64,000 bases of DNA from G965197715 sp965247615 (GCA_965247615.1 OZ252022.1:1612001-1676000), one strand, 5' to 3'. Numbered from the stretch's first letter, positions 1-8,634 are shown. Notes: generated from the letters alone by a model not told the origin. Program-made: numbers and translations.

Positions 1-63
1 GGTCCGGTCCAGATAGACCCCTTGCAACCCTCGGTGAAGCTCTATCTCCCGTGTCGCGGCCAT
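1..63 (-). CDS. N-terminal fragment of a probable citrate synthase family protein (runs off left edge)
   Basis: Only 21 codons are inside the window, read leftward from an ATG at 63. A GAGGGG-type ribosome binding site lies about 10 bases upstream. The visible residues include HRGLQGVYLDRT, which resembles the start of bacterial citrate and 2-methylcitrate synthases, where a GLxGV segment precedes the first strand. The gene is divergent from the S41 protease gene at 195. The fragment is too short for certainty, so the family call is tentative. Confidence 0.4.
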   Translation of the reverse strand, partial: MAATREIELHRGLQGVYLDRT

Positions 64-156
64 AGCTGCATACCCCTCTATTCCAAGCTGTTTTCTGCGA
101 TTCACCATGCTAACACCGCCCATAGGGGGTGTCAACGAATCCCCGGCTTGGCCCCA

Positions 157-165
157 TGCTACAAT
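157..165 (+). promoter_or_regulatory. Extended -10 promoter candidate for the S41 protease gene
   Basis: TG-C-TACAAT is an extended -10 element about 30 bases before the ATG at 195. No convincing -35 is visible at the normal distance, which extended -10 promoters tolerate. Confidence 0.35.
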
Positions 166-194
166 GACTCTATCCCGTCCTAACGGCTAGAACG

Positions 195-1574
195 ATGTTC
201 ACCCCCGCCGGGTTCCCTCGGCCCCTGCGGCCCCGGACCACCGCCCTCGCCGTTCTCCTCGGCGCGCTGCTCCTCGCCGTCGTGGGTGTCGCGTGTGACC
301 TTGGAGCCGAGGCCAACGCGCGGGAACAGGTCCACGCCGAAGCCCTCAAACCCCTGTGGGAGGTCTGGGAGATCCTTCACGACGACTTTGTGGACAGAGA
401 CCTACTTGACCCCGACGCACTCCAGCGGGGCGCCACGCAGGGGCTTCTCGCAAGCCTCCCTGGCGGCAGCACCGCCACGGCTGCTCCCCTGCCCACTGAC
501 CCGATCGGACCGCCGCGGGGAGCACCAGAGGAGCTGCAACCCGTGTGGGACACGTGGGTTTGGATCTATGAGACCCACCAGGATGGCGCGTCGCGACCTG
601 AGCCCGTCCCCCTAGCGCAGGCCGCAATCCGCGGCCTCCTGACAGCCGTCGACGACATCCACACCACCTACATCACCCCCGAGCGCTTCCGGATAGAAGC
701 GCGGGCATTCGAGGGCAACTATGAGGGCATTGGAGCCCAGGTCTACAAGCGCGGCAACCGCTTCATCCTCAGCCCCATGCCCGGTAGCCCAGCCAAAGAG
801 GGGGGCATGCTCCCCGGCGACATACTCCTGGCAGTCGACGGCGAAACTGCCCACGAGTGGAGCGTCCTCGAAGCCGTCAATCACATCCGCGGCCCCAGGA
901 ACAGCATCGTGAATCTGGAAGTCCTGCACCTGGGCTCCAGCGAGCCCGCGGTCCTCAGCATCAAGCGCGGCGTCATCACCATGGAGAGCGTCTTCTGGCA
1001 GCTGATCGACGGGAGAATCGCCTACGTTCGCCTCGGGGCCTTCTATGGGAACACGGACGACGTGCTCAAGACCACTCTGAAGGAGGCGGTCGCTCTAGGG
1101 TCTGAAGCGCTCATTCTGGACCTGCGGGACAACCCCGGCGGCTTCCTGTCCAGTACGGTTAAAGTGACCGGCTACTTCTTGGAAGAAGGGTTGGTCACCT
1201 ACGAGGTCAATGGGAAGGGAAAGCGGAAAGACCACTACGTCGAGGATGGAGGACTGATAACCCAGCTTCCCATGGTCGTGCTGGTCAACCAGTTCTCCTC
1301 CAGTGGAAGCGAGGTCCTGGCCGGCGCCCTTCAGGACCATGGGCGCGCCACTCTCGTGGGCGTACGCACCTTCGGCAAGGCGAGTGTGAGCCTCTCAAAG
1401 CGGCTGTCCGACGGCAGCGGCCTGTACTATTCTGTCGCCCACTGGTACACCCCCTCGGGCCGCCTCATCAAGGGCCAGGGATTGCAGCCCGACGTGGTTG
1501 TGCCGTCAACCACCGGGACCTCAGGGGACCTCCAGCTGGAGAAGGCCATCCAGATCCTGGAAGGGGGGAACTGA
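195..1574 (+). CDS. S41 family C-terminal processing peptidase (CtpA/Tsp-like)
   Basis: This 459-residue protein is a secreted or membrane-tethered serine protease of the C-terminal processing type, which trims or degrades envelope proteins. A hydrophobic segment at residues 15-33 ends at Cys34 (VGVAC), so it is a signal anchor or an imperfect lipobox. Residues 50-160 form a helical region, 165-250 a PDZ domain (GSPAKEGGMLPGDILLAVDG) and 265-440 the peptidase core. The expected Ser-Lys dyad is present: Ser372 in SSSGSEVLAGAL and Lys395 in RTFGKAS. Its length matches the family. It is transcribed alone, just upstream of smpB. The native substrate cannot be inferred. Confidence 0.9.
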   Translation: MFTPAGFPRPLRPRTTALAVLLGALLLAVVGVACDLGAEANAREQVHAEALKPLWEVWEILHDDFVDRDLLDPDALQRGATQGLLASLPGGSTATAAPLPTDPIGPPRGAPEELQPVWDTWVWIYETHQDGASRPEPVPLAQAAIRGLLTAVDDIHTTYITPERFRIEARAFEGNYEGIGAQVYKRGNRFILSPMPGSPAKEGGMLPGDILLAVDGETAHEWSVLEAVNHIRGPRNSIVNLEVLHLGSSEPAVLSIKRGVITMESVFWQLIDGRIAYVRLGAFYGNTDDVLKTTLKEAVALGSEALILDLRDNPGGFLSSTVKVTGYFLEEGLVTYEVNGKGKRKDHYVEDGGLITQLPMVVLVNQFSSSGSEVLAGALQDHGRATLVGVRTFGKASVSLSKRLSDGSGLYYSVAHWYTPSGRLIKGQGLQPDVVVPSTTGTSGDLQLEKAIQILEGGN

Positions 1575-1588
1575 GCCTGCGGACTCGA

Positions 1589-1618
1589 TTGAAATCGTGC
1601 TGCAGTCCATGTCATAAG
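1589..1618 (+). promoter_or_regulatory. Promoter candidate for smpB, possibly giving a leaderless mRNA
   Basis: TTGAAA, 18 bases, then CATAAG. The predicted start of transcription falls almost on the smpB ATG at 1626. There is no purine-rich ribosome binding site between this promoter and the ATG. Confidence 0.35.
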
Positions 1619-1625
1619 TTGAGTT

Positions 1626-2132
1626 ATGTCCACTAAATCACGAAGAAGCGGTCGGAAGACCAAGGCGCCCGCCAAGAGGCCATCTACAGGGGTGTTCGCC
1701 ACCAACCGCCGGGCGTACTTCGAGTACGATATCCTGGAGACCTACGAGGCCGGTCTGGCCCTCCTCGGCACGGAGATCAAGTCCATCCGCGCCGGTAGGG
1801 TAAATCTGGCCGAGGCGTACGCCCGTCCCGACAACGGCGAGATGTGGCTCTACAACATGCACATCCCGCCCTACAAGGAGGGAGGCACCGACAACCACAG
1901 CCCCACGCGTCAGCGCAAGCTGCTCCTGCACCGGTGGCAGATAGAGGAGCTTGTGGGACAGGTCTCGCGAAAGGGACTGACCATCGTGCCGCTGCGCCTC
2001 TACATCAAGGCGCGCGTGGCAAAGGTGGCCATCGGCCTGGCCAAGGGCAGACGGCGCTATGAGAAGAAGCAGGTCCTCATAGAGCGCGCCGTGGACCGGG
2101 AAATCCGCCGCGCCCTCAAGGGCGAGAGCTGA
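1626..2132 (+). CDS. smpB: SsrA-binding protein SmpB
   Basis: SmpB binds the tRNA-like domain of tmRNA and delivers it to stalled ribosomes for trans-translation. The 168-residue protein carries the family's conserved blocks: TNRRAYFEYDILETYEAGL, then LLGTEIKSIRAGRVNL, the IPPY segment near residue 80, and the RGLTIVPL-type strand (here KGLTIVPLRLYIK). The basic tail includes GRRRYEKKQ followed by REIRRALK, which becomes helical in the ribosome mRNA channel. About 20 N-terminal basic residues (KSRRSGRKTKAPAKR) precede the barrel. Its RNA partner is encoded in the same window at 19859-20215. No Shine-Dalgarno is visible, so translation may start on a leaderless message. Confidence 0.97.
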   Translation: MSTKSRRSGRKTKAPAKRPSTGVFATNRRAYFEYDILETYEAGLALLGTEIKSIRAGRVNLAEAYARPDNGEMWLYNMHIPPYKEGGTDNHSPTRQRKLLLHRWQIEELVGQVSRKGLTIVPLRLYIKARVAKVAIGLAKGRRRYEKKQVLIERAVDREIRRALKGES

Positions 2133-2206
2133 CCGAGTCTTCGTGCGGCTCGGCCCCCGATTCTATGAGCAATCCGTCGGCGCGAATCCAGCGTCAACCC
2201 TTCAAA

Positions 2207-2235
2207 TTGACATCCCACTCCGGCCGTGCTATAAG
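2207..2235 (+). promoter_or_regulatory. Sigma-70-type promoter for the cupin/Rieske/LigB operon
   Basis: TTGACA, 17 bases, TATAAG, with an extended TG-C in front of the -10. It lies about 60 bases upstream of the ATG at 2298. This is one of the best promoter matches in the window. Confidence 0.7.
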
Positions 2236-2297
2236 CAATTCGTAGCTGGAGTCTGCTACCGTTGGGCATGAAATCAGACTGCGGGGAACGTGCGTAA

Positions 2298-3449
2298 ATG
2301 GTTGAAGCAACAACTCAGCGCAGACATTCGAGGCTCGTGTACGACCAGTGGATAGAGTCCACCGGCGTGCCCATCCACACCGGTCACTTCGTCTCGGACC
2401 TGCGGACCTGTGACGTCGGCTGGTGGGAAGAGCGCCAGTGCAGCGCGGCTTTCCTTCAGTTCAAGGGCATGGAGGGCGTCAGCGAGGGCCGGGTCACCGA
2501 GATACCTCCGGGCAAGACCCTCCCGCCCCTGAAGCTGGCCGTCGGCGAGACCGTCTACGTGCTGGAGGGCCAGGGCCTCGCCGCCGTCTGGGCGGGCAAG
2601 GACGGCGTGAAGAAGACCTTTGAGTGGCAGAAGAGCAGCATGTTCCACCTGCCGCGGTACAGTACCCACCAGTTCAGCAACGCCCGCGGAAACACACCTG
2701 CCCGGCTGCTCCACTACAACTATCTCCCCATGGCTATGACCGTCGTGCCGGACCCGGGCTTCTTCTTCAACAACCCCTATGAGGACCCAGGCCTCCTCTA
2801 CGGCGAAGAGGGTGGCTTCTACTCGGCCGCCAGGGCCGTCATGGGCGCCGGCGCCGCCGAGTCCCGCGCATCGGACTGGGGCGCCACCCGCGACGACAGC
2901 CTGCCCATGGCCTCCCACGGCGGGGCCTGGTGGGTTGGCAACTTCTTCCCAAGCATGGCGGCTTGGGACAAGCTCTCCCCATACCGCGGCCGGGGCGCCG
3001 GCGGCTTCTCCGTGAAGATCCGCTTTCCAGGCTCGGAGATGAGCGCCAGCATGTCGGTCTTCGACGAAGGACTCTACAAGAAGGCCCACGCTCACGGGCC
3101 GGGCCGCGTGATCGTCATTCCCGCCGGAGAGGGCTACTCCGTCCTCTGGCGCCCAAACGGGGAGAAGGTCGTCTGCCCCTGGGGCGAAGCGGCCGTCTTC
3201 ACGCCCCCCGGCAACTGGTACCACCAGCACTTCAACACCGGCACGGGTGTCGCGCGGTACCTCAAGTTCGGCCACCTCCCCCAGCTGGCAGGACACGAGG
3301 TCCGAAACCAGATCGAGTACCCGCAGGAGGAGCCATGGATCCGTGAGCGGTTCCAGGAAGAGCTCGCCAAGAAGGGCCGCAGGAGCCTCATGCCGGACCG
3401 GGCGTACAGCGACCTCGCCTTCGAGTGGGACTACGGGGACGACGATTAG
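2298..3449 (+). CDS. Two-domain cupin (bicupin) protein, first gene of the aromatic operon
   Basis: This 383-residue protein has two cupin barrels. The N-terminal one covers roughly residues 60-150 (PPGKTLPPLK, then GETVYVLEGQG and FHLPRYSTHQFSNA). The C-terminal one covers 240-330 and has a metal-type motif: His264 and His266 in KKAHAHGPG, Glu278 in PAGEGY, and a His309/His311 pair in GNWYHQHFN. There is no signal peptide, so it is cytoplasmic. It is a close paralog of the bicupin at 4879 and more distant from the one at 61396. It is the first of four genes separated by 54-64 bases, with a Rieske oxygenase and a LigB-type dioxygenase. Bicupins can be dioxygenases, isomerases or sensors. I do not recognise this subfamily's reaction. 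Confidence 0.85.
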   Translation: MVEATTQRRHSRLVYDQWIESTGVPIHTGHFVSDLRTCDVGWWEERQCSAAFLQFKGMEGVSEGRVTEIPPGKTLPPLKLAVGETVYVLEGQGLAAVWAGKDGVKKTFEWQKSSMFHLPRYSTHQFSNARGNTPARLLHYNYLPMAMTVVPDPGFFFNNPYEDPGLLYGEEGGFYSAARAVMGAGAAESRASDWGATRDDSLPMASHGGAWWVGNFFPSMAAWDKLSPYRGRGAGGFSVKIRFPGSEMSASMSVFDEGLYKKAHAHGPGRVIVIPAGEGYSVLWRPNGEKVVCPWGEAAVFTPPGNWYHQHFNTGTGVARYLKFGHLPQLAGHEVRNQIEYPQEEPWIRERFQEELAKKGRRSLMPDRAYSDLAFEWDYGDDD

Positions 3450-3503
3450 GACCGCGCCGCCGTCGCAGGCGCCGCAAGCTCGCAGCACAGGAAGGAGACG
3501 TCG

Positions 3504-4814
3504 ATGCTGAGCATTGAGCAGAACGAACGGTTGACCCGGGTTGGTCCGGGCACGCCCATGGGGGAGCTCATGCGGCGCTACTGGCACCCCGTCGCGGGCG
3601 TGGCGGAGCTCAAGGAGAACCCCACCAAGGCCGTCAGGCTCCTCCGCGAGAACCTTGTCCTCTTCAAGGACCGCAGCGGCACGCTGGGCCTCATCCAGGA
3701 GTCGTGCCCCCACCGGCGCGTCAACCTCCTCTACGGCATCCCGGAGCAAGAAGGCCTCCGCTGCCCCTACCACGGCTGGCGCTTCAACGAGAAGGGCCAG
3801 TGCCTGGAGATGCCCGCTGAGGCCCCGGACAGCACTTTCAAGGACCGCGTCACCGCCAAGACCTACCCCGTGGAGGAGCTGGCGGGCATGGTCTTTGCGT
3901 ACCTGGGCCCGGACCCCGTTCCCCTGCTGCCCAACTGGGAGCCCTTTGTCCGGGAGAACGTGCTGCGGGATATCGGCTGGGCCGTCGTGCCCTGCAACTG
4001 GCTCCAGATCATGGAGAACTCCCTGGACCCCGTGCACACCGAGTGGCTCCATCGCTACTTCACACACTACGTCATAGAACGCCTGGGGAAGGGCAAGGAC
4101 GACCCGGACTTCTGGCGGTTCGCCCCGGAGGTCAAGCCCCACGTCAAGATCGGCTTCGACGTCTTCGACTACGGCATCGTCAAGCGGCGCGTCCTGCGCG
4201 GCGACACCGAAGACCATCCCAACTGGCGCCTGGGCCATCCCATTGTCTTCCCTGAGATGCTCCACGATAGGGGCGGCGGCGGCTTCCAGATCCGCGTCCC
4301 CGTGGACGACACCCACACGCTCTACCTCTGGTACATCACCCACGACATGGTCCCAGGCGACGCTCCCCAGGCCCCCGAGGATATCCCGGTCTATGAGGTG
4401 CCCATCCCCACAGTGGATGAGCAGGGCCGCCCCAGGTGGAGCCTTCTGGACCACAACGCGGGCCAGGACAACATGGCCTGGATCTCCCAGGGTCCCGTCT
4501 CCCGGCGGTGGGAGGAGAAGCTCGGAGAGTCAGACAAGGGCATCATCATGTACCGGCGTCTGCTCCAGGAGCAGATGAGGATAGCCGAGGACGGCGGCGA
4601 CCCCATGAATGTGTTCCGAGACCCCGCCAAGAACATCTCCCTGGGGCTGCCTTCAGAGGGGCAGGACACGACAGTCGACTGGCGCAGCGCCCTCCAGCGA
4701 GAGGGCGCAGTGAGCACCGGGTCCGTGGGCAAGTACAGCCCCATCAACAGAGAGCGCGCCATCAGGGCCGGCCAACCCGTGCCCACCGAGGTGCCCAAGA
4801 TCACCGCGCGCTGA
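3504..4814 (+). CDS. Rieske oxygenase, phthalate 4,5-dioxygenase-like oxygenase component
   Basis: This 436-residue non-heme iron oxygenase most resembles the single-subunit phthalate dioxygenase oxygenases (OphA2/Pht3 type). The N-terminus contains the family signature TRVGPGTPMGELMRRYWHPV. The Rieske 2Fe-2S ligands are Cys68, His70, Cys87 and His90. The mononuclear iron motif is Asp176, His179, His184 (DPVHTEWLH). Such enzymes use O2 and electrons from a reductase to dihydroxylate or demethylate aromatic rings. No reductase or ferredoxin gene is in the window. It sits between two paralogous bicupins and upstream of a ring-cleavage dioxygenase, so ring activation is the likely role. An upstream AGGAGA-type site supports the ATG at 3504. 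The substrate is unknown. Confidence 0.88.
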   Translation: MLSIEQNERLTRVGPGTPMGELMRRYWHPVAGVAELKENPTKAVRLLRENLVLFKDRSGTLGLIQESCPHRRVNLLYGIPEQEGLRCPYHGWRFNEKGQCLEMPAEAPDSTFKDRVTAKTYPVEELAGMVFAYLGPDPVPLLPNWEPFVRENVLRDIGWAVVPCNWLQIMENSLDPVHTEWLHRYFTHYVIERLGKGKDDPDFWRFAPEVKPHVKIGFDVFDYGIVKRRVLRGDTEDHPNWRLGHPIVFPEMLHDRGGGGFQIRVPVDDTHTLYLWYITHDMVPGDAPQAPEDIPVYEVPIPTVDEQGRPRWSLLDHNAGQDNMAWISQGPVSRRWEEKLGESDKGIIMYRRLLQEQMRIAEDGGDPMNVFRDPAKNISLGLPSEGQDTTVDWRSALQREGAVSTGSVGKYSPINRERAIRAGQPVPTEVPKITAR

Positions 4815-4878
4815 GCCCGTCGAACGCGCGCCGGGCGACTCAGCGAGTCCCGAGTCACACGAGACAGGAGGAGCTTCA

Positions 4879-6027
4879 ATGGTGGAAGCACCGGCAAGCC
4901 GCACCAGGGGACGCCTGGTTTATGACCGTTGGATTGAGTCCCTTGGTGTTCCCATTCACCGGGGGCATTTCGTGGAGAACCTCAAGACCGCTGAGGTCGC
5001 GTGGTGGGAGGAGCGGCAGTGCGGCGCAGCCTTCCTCCAGCTTCAGGGAATGGAAGGGATCAGTGAGGGGAGAATAACTGAGATTCCCCCGGGGAAGACC
5101 CTGCCTCCACTGAAGCTGGCCGTTGGCGAGACCGTCTACGTGCTCGACGGCAACGGCCTCGCCTCCGTGTGGGCCGGCGAAGGCCCAAAGAAGAGCTTCG
5201 AGTGGCAGAAGTCCAGCATGTTCCACGTCCCCAGATACAGCACCTGCCAGCTCAGCAACGCGCGCGGCGGCGTGCCCGCACGTCTCCTCCATTACAACTA
5301 CCTTCCCATGGCCATGACCATCGTGCCTGACCCCGACTTCTTCTTCGACAACCCTTATGAGGACCCCAGCCTCCTCTACGGCCTGGACGACGACCCCTAC
5401 TCCCAGGCGAAGGCCGTCCTGGGATCGGGCGCAAGCGACGCAAGCGCCGAGCAGTGGGGAGCTGTCAGGGATGAGAACGCCCCCCCCGCGGCCCACGGCG
5501 GCGTCTTCTGGTCCGGGAGTTTCTTTCCCAACATGGCGGCATGGGACAAGCTCTCGCCCTGGCAGTCCCGCGGTGGTGGCGGGACCAACGTCCAGGTCCG
5601 ATTCCCAAGCTCCGGAATGAGCGCCAGCATGTCCGTCTTCGATCCCGGTCGGTACAAGAAGGCCCACGCTCACGGGCCGGGTCGCGTCATCGTCATCCCT
5701 TCGGGGGAAGGCTACTCGGTCCTCTGGCCACCGGACGGCGAGAAGGTCGTCTGCCCCTGGGGCGAGGCCTCCGTCTTTACTCCTCCGGGCAACTGGTTCC
5801 ACCAGCACTTCAACGTCGGCCAGGGCGACGCACGCTACTTGAAATTCGGACACCTTCCCCAGTTCGCCGGGACCGACCTCCGCATGCAGATCGAGTACCC
5901 TGACGAGCAACCTTGGATACGCGAAAAGTTCGAGGAAGAGCTGGCCAAGCACGGCAGCAAGAGCTCCATGCCCGCGGAGGCCTACGCGGACCGTGACTTC
6001 CAATGGGCCTACGGGGACGACGACTAA
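4879..6027 (+). CDS. Two-domain cupin protein, paralog of the 2298 gene
   Basis: This 382-residue bicupin aligns end to end with the product of 2298 and shares long identical stretches (MFHVPRYST against MFHLPRYST, and KKAHAHGPGRVIVIP). Both barrels are retained, including the HAH motif and the GNWFHQHFN motif of the second one. The main differences lie in the central linker (about residues 165-205), which may set specificity or pairing. ACAGGAGGAG precedes the ATG. It is the third gene of the operon. Two such similar genes flanking one oxygenase suggest either a heteromeric pair or two successive steps on related intermediates. This is inference. Confidence 0.85.
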   Translation: MVEAPASRTRGRLVYDRWIESLGVPIHRGHFVENLKTAEVAWWEERQCGAAFLQLQGMEGISEGRITEIPPGKTLPPLKLAVGETVYVLDGNGLASVWAGEGPKKSFEWQKSSMFHVPRYSTCQLSNARGGVPARLLHYNYLPMAMTIVPDPDFFFDNPYEDPSLLYGLDDDPYSQAKAVLGSGASDASAEQWGAVRDENAPPAAHGGVFWSGSFFPNMAAWDKLSPWQSRGGGGTNVQVRFPSSGMSASMSVFDPGRYKKAHAHGPGRVIVIPSGEGYSVLWPPDGEKVVCPWGEASVFTPPGNWFHQHFNVGQGDARYLKFGHLPQFAGTDLRMQIEYPDEQPWIREKFEEELAKHGSKSSMPAEAYADRDFQWAYGDDD

Positions 6028-6089
6028 CCTCGCGCTCCATCCGCCTGCCGGCGCAGGCCGCCAACGCACTGTGGTGAGGAGGTAGCGTT

Positions 6090-6998
6090 ATGGCAAACAT
6101 CGTCGGTTGTCTTGCCATGTCCCATGGGCCCCAGCTCATGGTCCCGCCCGACAAGTGGGACCTGCTCAGCAACCGTGTGGGAGAGGGTCTCCCAACCCGG
6201 CCCGAGGTGGAGCCGTACCTGGTCGACGAGGTCAAGTGGGCGAACTGGCGCCGGTGCCACGGCGCCATCGAGGTCCTGCGACAGAAGCTGGACGAATTGG
6301 CCCCCGACGTCGTCATCGCTTTCGGCGACGACCAGCACGAGAACATCCTGGACGACAACACGCCGCCCTTCGTTATCTTCACCGGCGAAGAGGCCGAGTC
6401 CAGCACCAGCCTTCGCTATCTCAACGAGCCCATCTCCGCCAACGTGGCCACCTACAAGGTCCCGGCGGAGTTGGCCGAGCGGCTCGTCACCGACCTCATG
6501 GAGGAGGGCTTCGACCCGGCCTACTCGCGCAGGACCCGCGCGGAGATCGGCCTGGGCCACGCTTTCGGTCGACCCCTCCGCTTCCTCATGCCGGACCAGC
6601 GCTACCCCGTAATCCCCGTCATGGTCAACACCTACTATCCGCCCGCGCCGTCCGCCAAGCGGTGCGTGCAGTTCGGCAGGGCCGTGGCATCCGTGCTCCG
6701 GCGCTTGCCAGATTCAACCCGCGTCGTCCTATTGGGGTCCGGCGGCCTCAGCCACACAAAGATCGATGAAACCCTCGACCAGGCGTTCATCCGCGCCATG
6801 GGCGCGAACGACCTGGAGTACATGGCTGCCATGCCCGCCGATATCCTGGTCGAAGGGACCTCCGAGATCAGGAACTGGATCATCACGGCAGCCGCCGCGG
6901 ATCATCCCGCCACCATGGTGGAGTACGTCCCTCTCTACCGCACCCCCACCGGCGTCGGGTGCGCCATGGGGTTCACCTACTGGGACATGGATGCATAG
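6090..6998 (+). CDS. LigB-type (class III) extradiol ring-cleavage dioxygenase
   Basis: This 302-residue protein belongs to the protocatechuate 4,5-dioxygenase beta-subunit superfamily, which opens catecholic rings next to the hydroxyls using Fe(II). The expected residues are visible: His12 (MSHGP) and His83 (GDDQHEN) as iron ligands, Glu259 (GTSEIRNW) as the third ligand, and His222 (GSGGLSH) as the catalytic acid/base. The block VNTYYPPAPSAKRC matches the LigB signature. No small alpha subunit (LigA) is encoded nearby, so it may work alone or with a fused partner. It is the last gene of the cupin/Rieske operon, ending at a strong hairpin, and is the natural ring-opening step after the Rieske reaction. 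Confidence 0.88.
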   Translation: MANIVGCLAMSHGPQLMVPPDKWDLLSNRVGEGLPTRPEVEPYLVDEVKWANWRRCHGAIEVLRQKLDELAPDVVIAFGDDQHENILDDNTPPFVIFTGEEAESSTSLRYLNEPISANVATYKVPAELAERLVTDLMEEGFDPAYSRRTRAEIGLGHAFGRPLRFLMPDQRYPVIPVMVNTYYPPAPSAKRCVQFGRAVASVLRRLPDSTRVVLLGSGGLSHTKIDETLDQAFIRAMGANDLEYMAAMPADILVEGTSEIRNWIITAAAADHPATMVEYVPLYRTPTGVGCAMGFTYWDMDA

Positions 6999-7038
6999 GA
7001 AGGGCGCACCGAAGCGCCATAGGGGGCTTGAGAAGACA

Positions 7039-7070
7039 GGACACCCCGGGAGCCGGCTCCCGGGGTGTCC
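7039..7070. terminator. Perfect 32-base palindrome, terminator between convergent genes
   Basis: Arms 7039-7054 and 7055-7070 are exact reverse complements (GGACACCCCGGGAGCC in the left arm). The palindrome is followed on the plus strand by CTCTTTGTGT. It lies between the end of the LigB-type gene and the minus-strand amidohydrolase gene. Confidence 0.75.
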
Positions 7071-7115
7071 CTCTTTGTGTGTCTTGCCCGTCGGAGTCGT
7101 TGCCGCCGGACGGCC

Positions 7116-8285
7116 CTAGGCTGCGACTTTGAAGCAGCTCGCCGCGTTCTCGGTGAACAGCTTACGCTTCTGGTCCGGGCTCACCGACTCCCACGCCATT
7201 GCAATGTCCACCGAGTCCGGGAAGCGCGACTCCGCGTGCGGGTAGTCCGACCCGAACATCAGCACGTGGTCTCCCATCATCTCGTTGACCATTCGGACCA
7301 TCTCCTCGCCCTCGTGGAGCACGATGCCCGCGAAGAACCGTCCGTCCGTCAGGTACTCCCACATGGTGCGCTGTATCTCCGCCACGTAGCCCATGTAGTG
7401 GACCTGGTCCTCCATGCGCCGGCCCCAGAACGGGAGCCATCCGAATCCTGACTCCAGGATGGCCAGCTTCAGGTTGGGATAGCGGTCCATGATCCCTGCG
7501 CCCAGGAACGCCGCCACAGCGCGCATCGCACCCCATGGGTGCGATGCTGTCCTACCCAGGAACGGGTTGCTCCACAGGTCGCCCTCGCCCGGATAGCCGG
7601 ACGACGAGCTGTGGTGCACGACGCAGATGCCCTGGCGGTCAGCCTCCGCCCAGATGGGCTCCAGGTCCGGGTGGTCGATGGGGTAGTCCCCCGGAAGGTC
7701 CGGCTTCACCGCCACCGCCCAGGGCGAGTTCTCGCACCTGCGCATCTCCTGCACGGACTCTTCCACCGCCCGCGGCGTCACGTGGATCATCGACGTCAGC
7801 CGGCCAGGGTACTTTGCGCAGACCTCGTCGAGGTACGTGTGCAGCGCTCGCATGAACGCCAGGTCGACCTCTATCTCCTCGTGGCCTCCAAAGGCGCTGG
7901 TCACCATGAGCTGAACGTCCACGCCCTCCTCGTCCATCTCGCGTATACGGGCGTCTATGTCATCGTCCTCCGCGCCCACCGTGGGGTATTTGCGGCCCAT
8001 GAAGCTCTGGAACCGCTCCTCGTCCTTCTCTCGCGGCTCGGCCTCGCCCAGGTACCGCGGCCGGTTGCGGCTCCACCCTCCTTCGGCGCCGCGGCGCCCA
8101 AAGCGGTACCAGTGCCTGTACGGGGGCGACAGCTTCTGCCCCGCCCTGCCAAAACGGACCGGGTTCTTGAACTGCTCGAACTCCTCGGCCCGTGCCTGAA
8201 AGGGAGCATCAAGGTATGACACGATGGTTTCAGCGGAAGGTTGAAAGTGTGTGTCGGCATCGAAGACACGATATCCGTTCCTCAT
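7116..8285 (-). CDS. Amidohydrolase family 2 (ACMSD-type) protein
   Basis: This 389-residue TIM-barrel metal enzyme is related to aromatic acid decarboxylases such as gamma-resorcylate and 5-carboxyvanillate decarboxylase. The start at 8285 is chosen because GGAGGAACAC lies directly upstream and the protein then begins with the usual first strand (FDADTH: Asp9, Asp11, His13). A histidine-rich strand (VVHHSSSSGYPGEG) and the final-strand metal Asp in FGSDYPHAES (around residue 342) are present. It is divergent from RidA and convergent with the LigB operon. It may decarboxylate a hydroxylated aromatic acid or hydrolyse a ring-cleavage product, but the sequence does not say which. Confidence 0.82.
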   Translation of the reverse strand: MRNGYRVFDADTHFQPSAETIVSYLDAPFQARAEEFEQFKNPVRFGRAGQKLSPPYRHWYRFGRRGAEGGWSRNRPRYLGEAEPREKDEERFQSFMGRKYPTVGAEDDDIDARIREMDEEGVDVQLMVTSAFGGHEEIEVDLAFMRALHTYLDEVCAKYPGRLTSMIHVTPRAVEESVQEMRRCENSPWAVAVKPDLPGDYPIDHPDLEPIWAEADRQGICVVHHSSSSGYPGEGDLWSNPFLGRTASHPWGAMRAVAAFLGAGIMDRYPNLKLAILESGFGWLPFWGRRMEDQVHYMGYVAEIQRTMWEYLTDGRFFAGIVLHEGEEMVRMVNEMMGDHVLMFGSDYPHAESRFPDSVDIAMAWESVSPDQKRKLFTENAASCFKVAA

Positions 8286-8371
8286 GTGTTCCTCCGAATC
8301 GTAACCTGTGACGGCTCTTGGAGTGATTCCGCCCGTGGCCGAATCACGTCTGCACCTCAGAAAGCGCCCCA

Positions 8372-8400
8372 ATTCTACTTGACGTGCCTCGCACCGTCAA
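8372..8400 (-). promoter_or_regulatory. Promoter for the minus-strand amidohydrolase gene
   Basis: Read on the minus strand: TTGACG, 17 bases, TAGAAT. The start codon at 8285 is about 80 bases downstream. Confidence 0.65.
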
Positions 8401-8460
8401 CGAAATAGCCCAGTCCTGGGCCGCCTACGGACGCCGCCCACTGAGCTCCGTCCGTTCGTA

Positions 8461-8489
8461 TTGACAAACCGAGGGTCGTCGGATACGTT
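8461..8489 (+). promoter_or_regulatory. Promoter for RidA
   Basis: Exact TTGACA, 17 bases, TACGTT. The -10 keeps the key T, A and final T positions. It lies about 145 bases before the RidA ATG. Confidence 0.5.
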
Positions 8490-8634
8490 CAAGCCTGCTC
8501 CCGCCGGGAAGCGCGCCGCCCACCCGCCGCTCCATCCAAACCGCTCAGAGCACGTTCTCGCCGGATGCCCCGGGACGCCCAGGACCCACTGTACGCACCA
8601 ACCGGCGTCCGGCAGCACCACCTAGGAGGTCACC

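Larger units (their letters stand above)
8286..8634. other. Divergent promoter region between amidohydrolase and RidA genes
   Basis: This is a 349-base stretch without a gene. It holds one promoter for each direction (8372-8400 minus, 8461-8489 plus) and no obvious operator repeat. Confidence 0.6.

Noticed and set aside
2274..4454. 726-codon open frame on the minus strand
   Set aside because: It is the mirror of the first bicupin and Rieske genes. The plus-strand products have clear metal motifs and family matches, while this translation has none. Long antisense frames are expected at this GC content.
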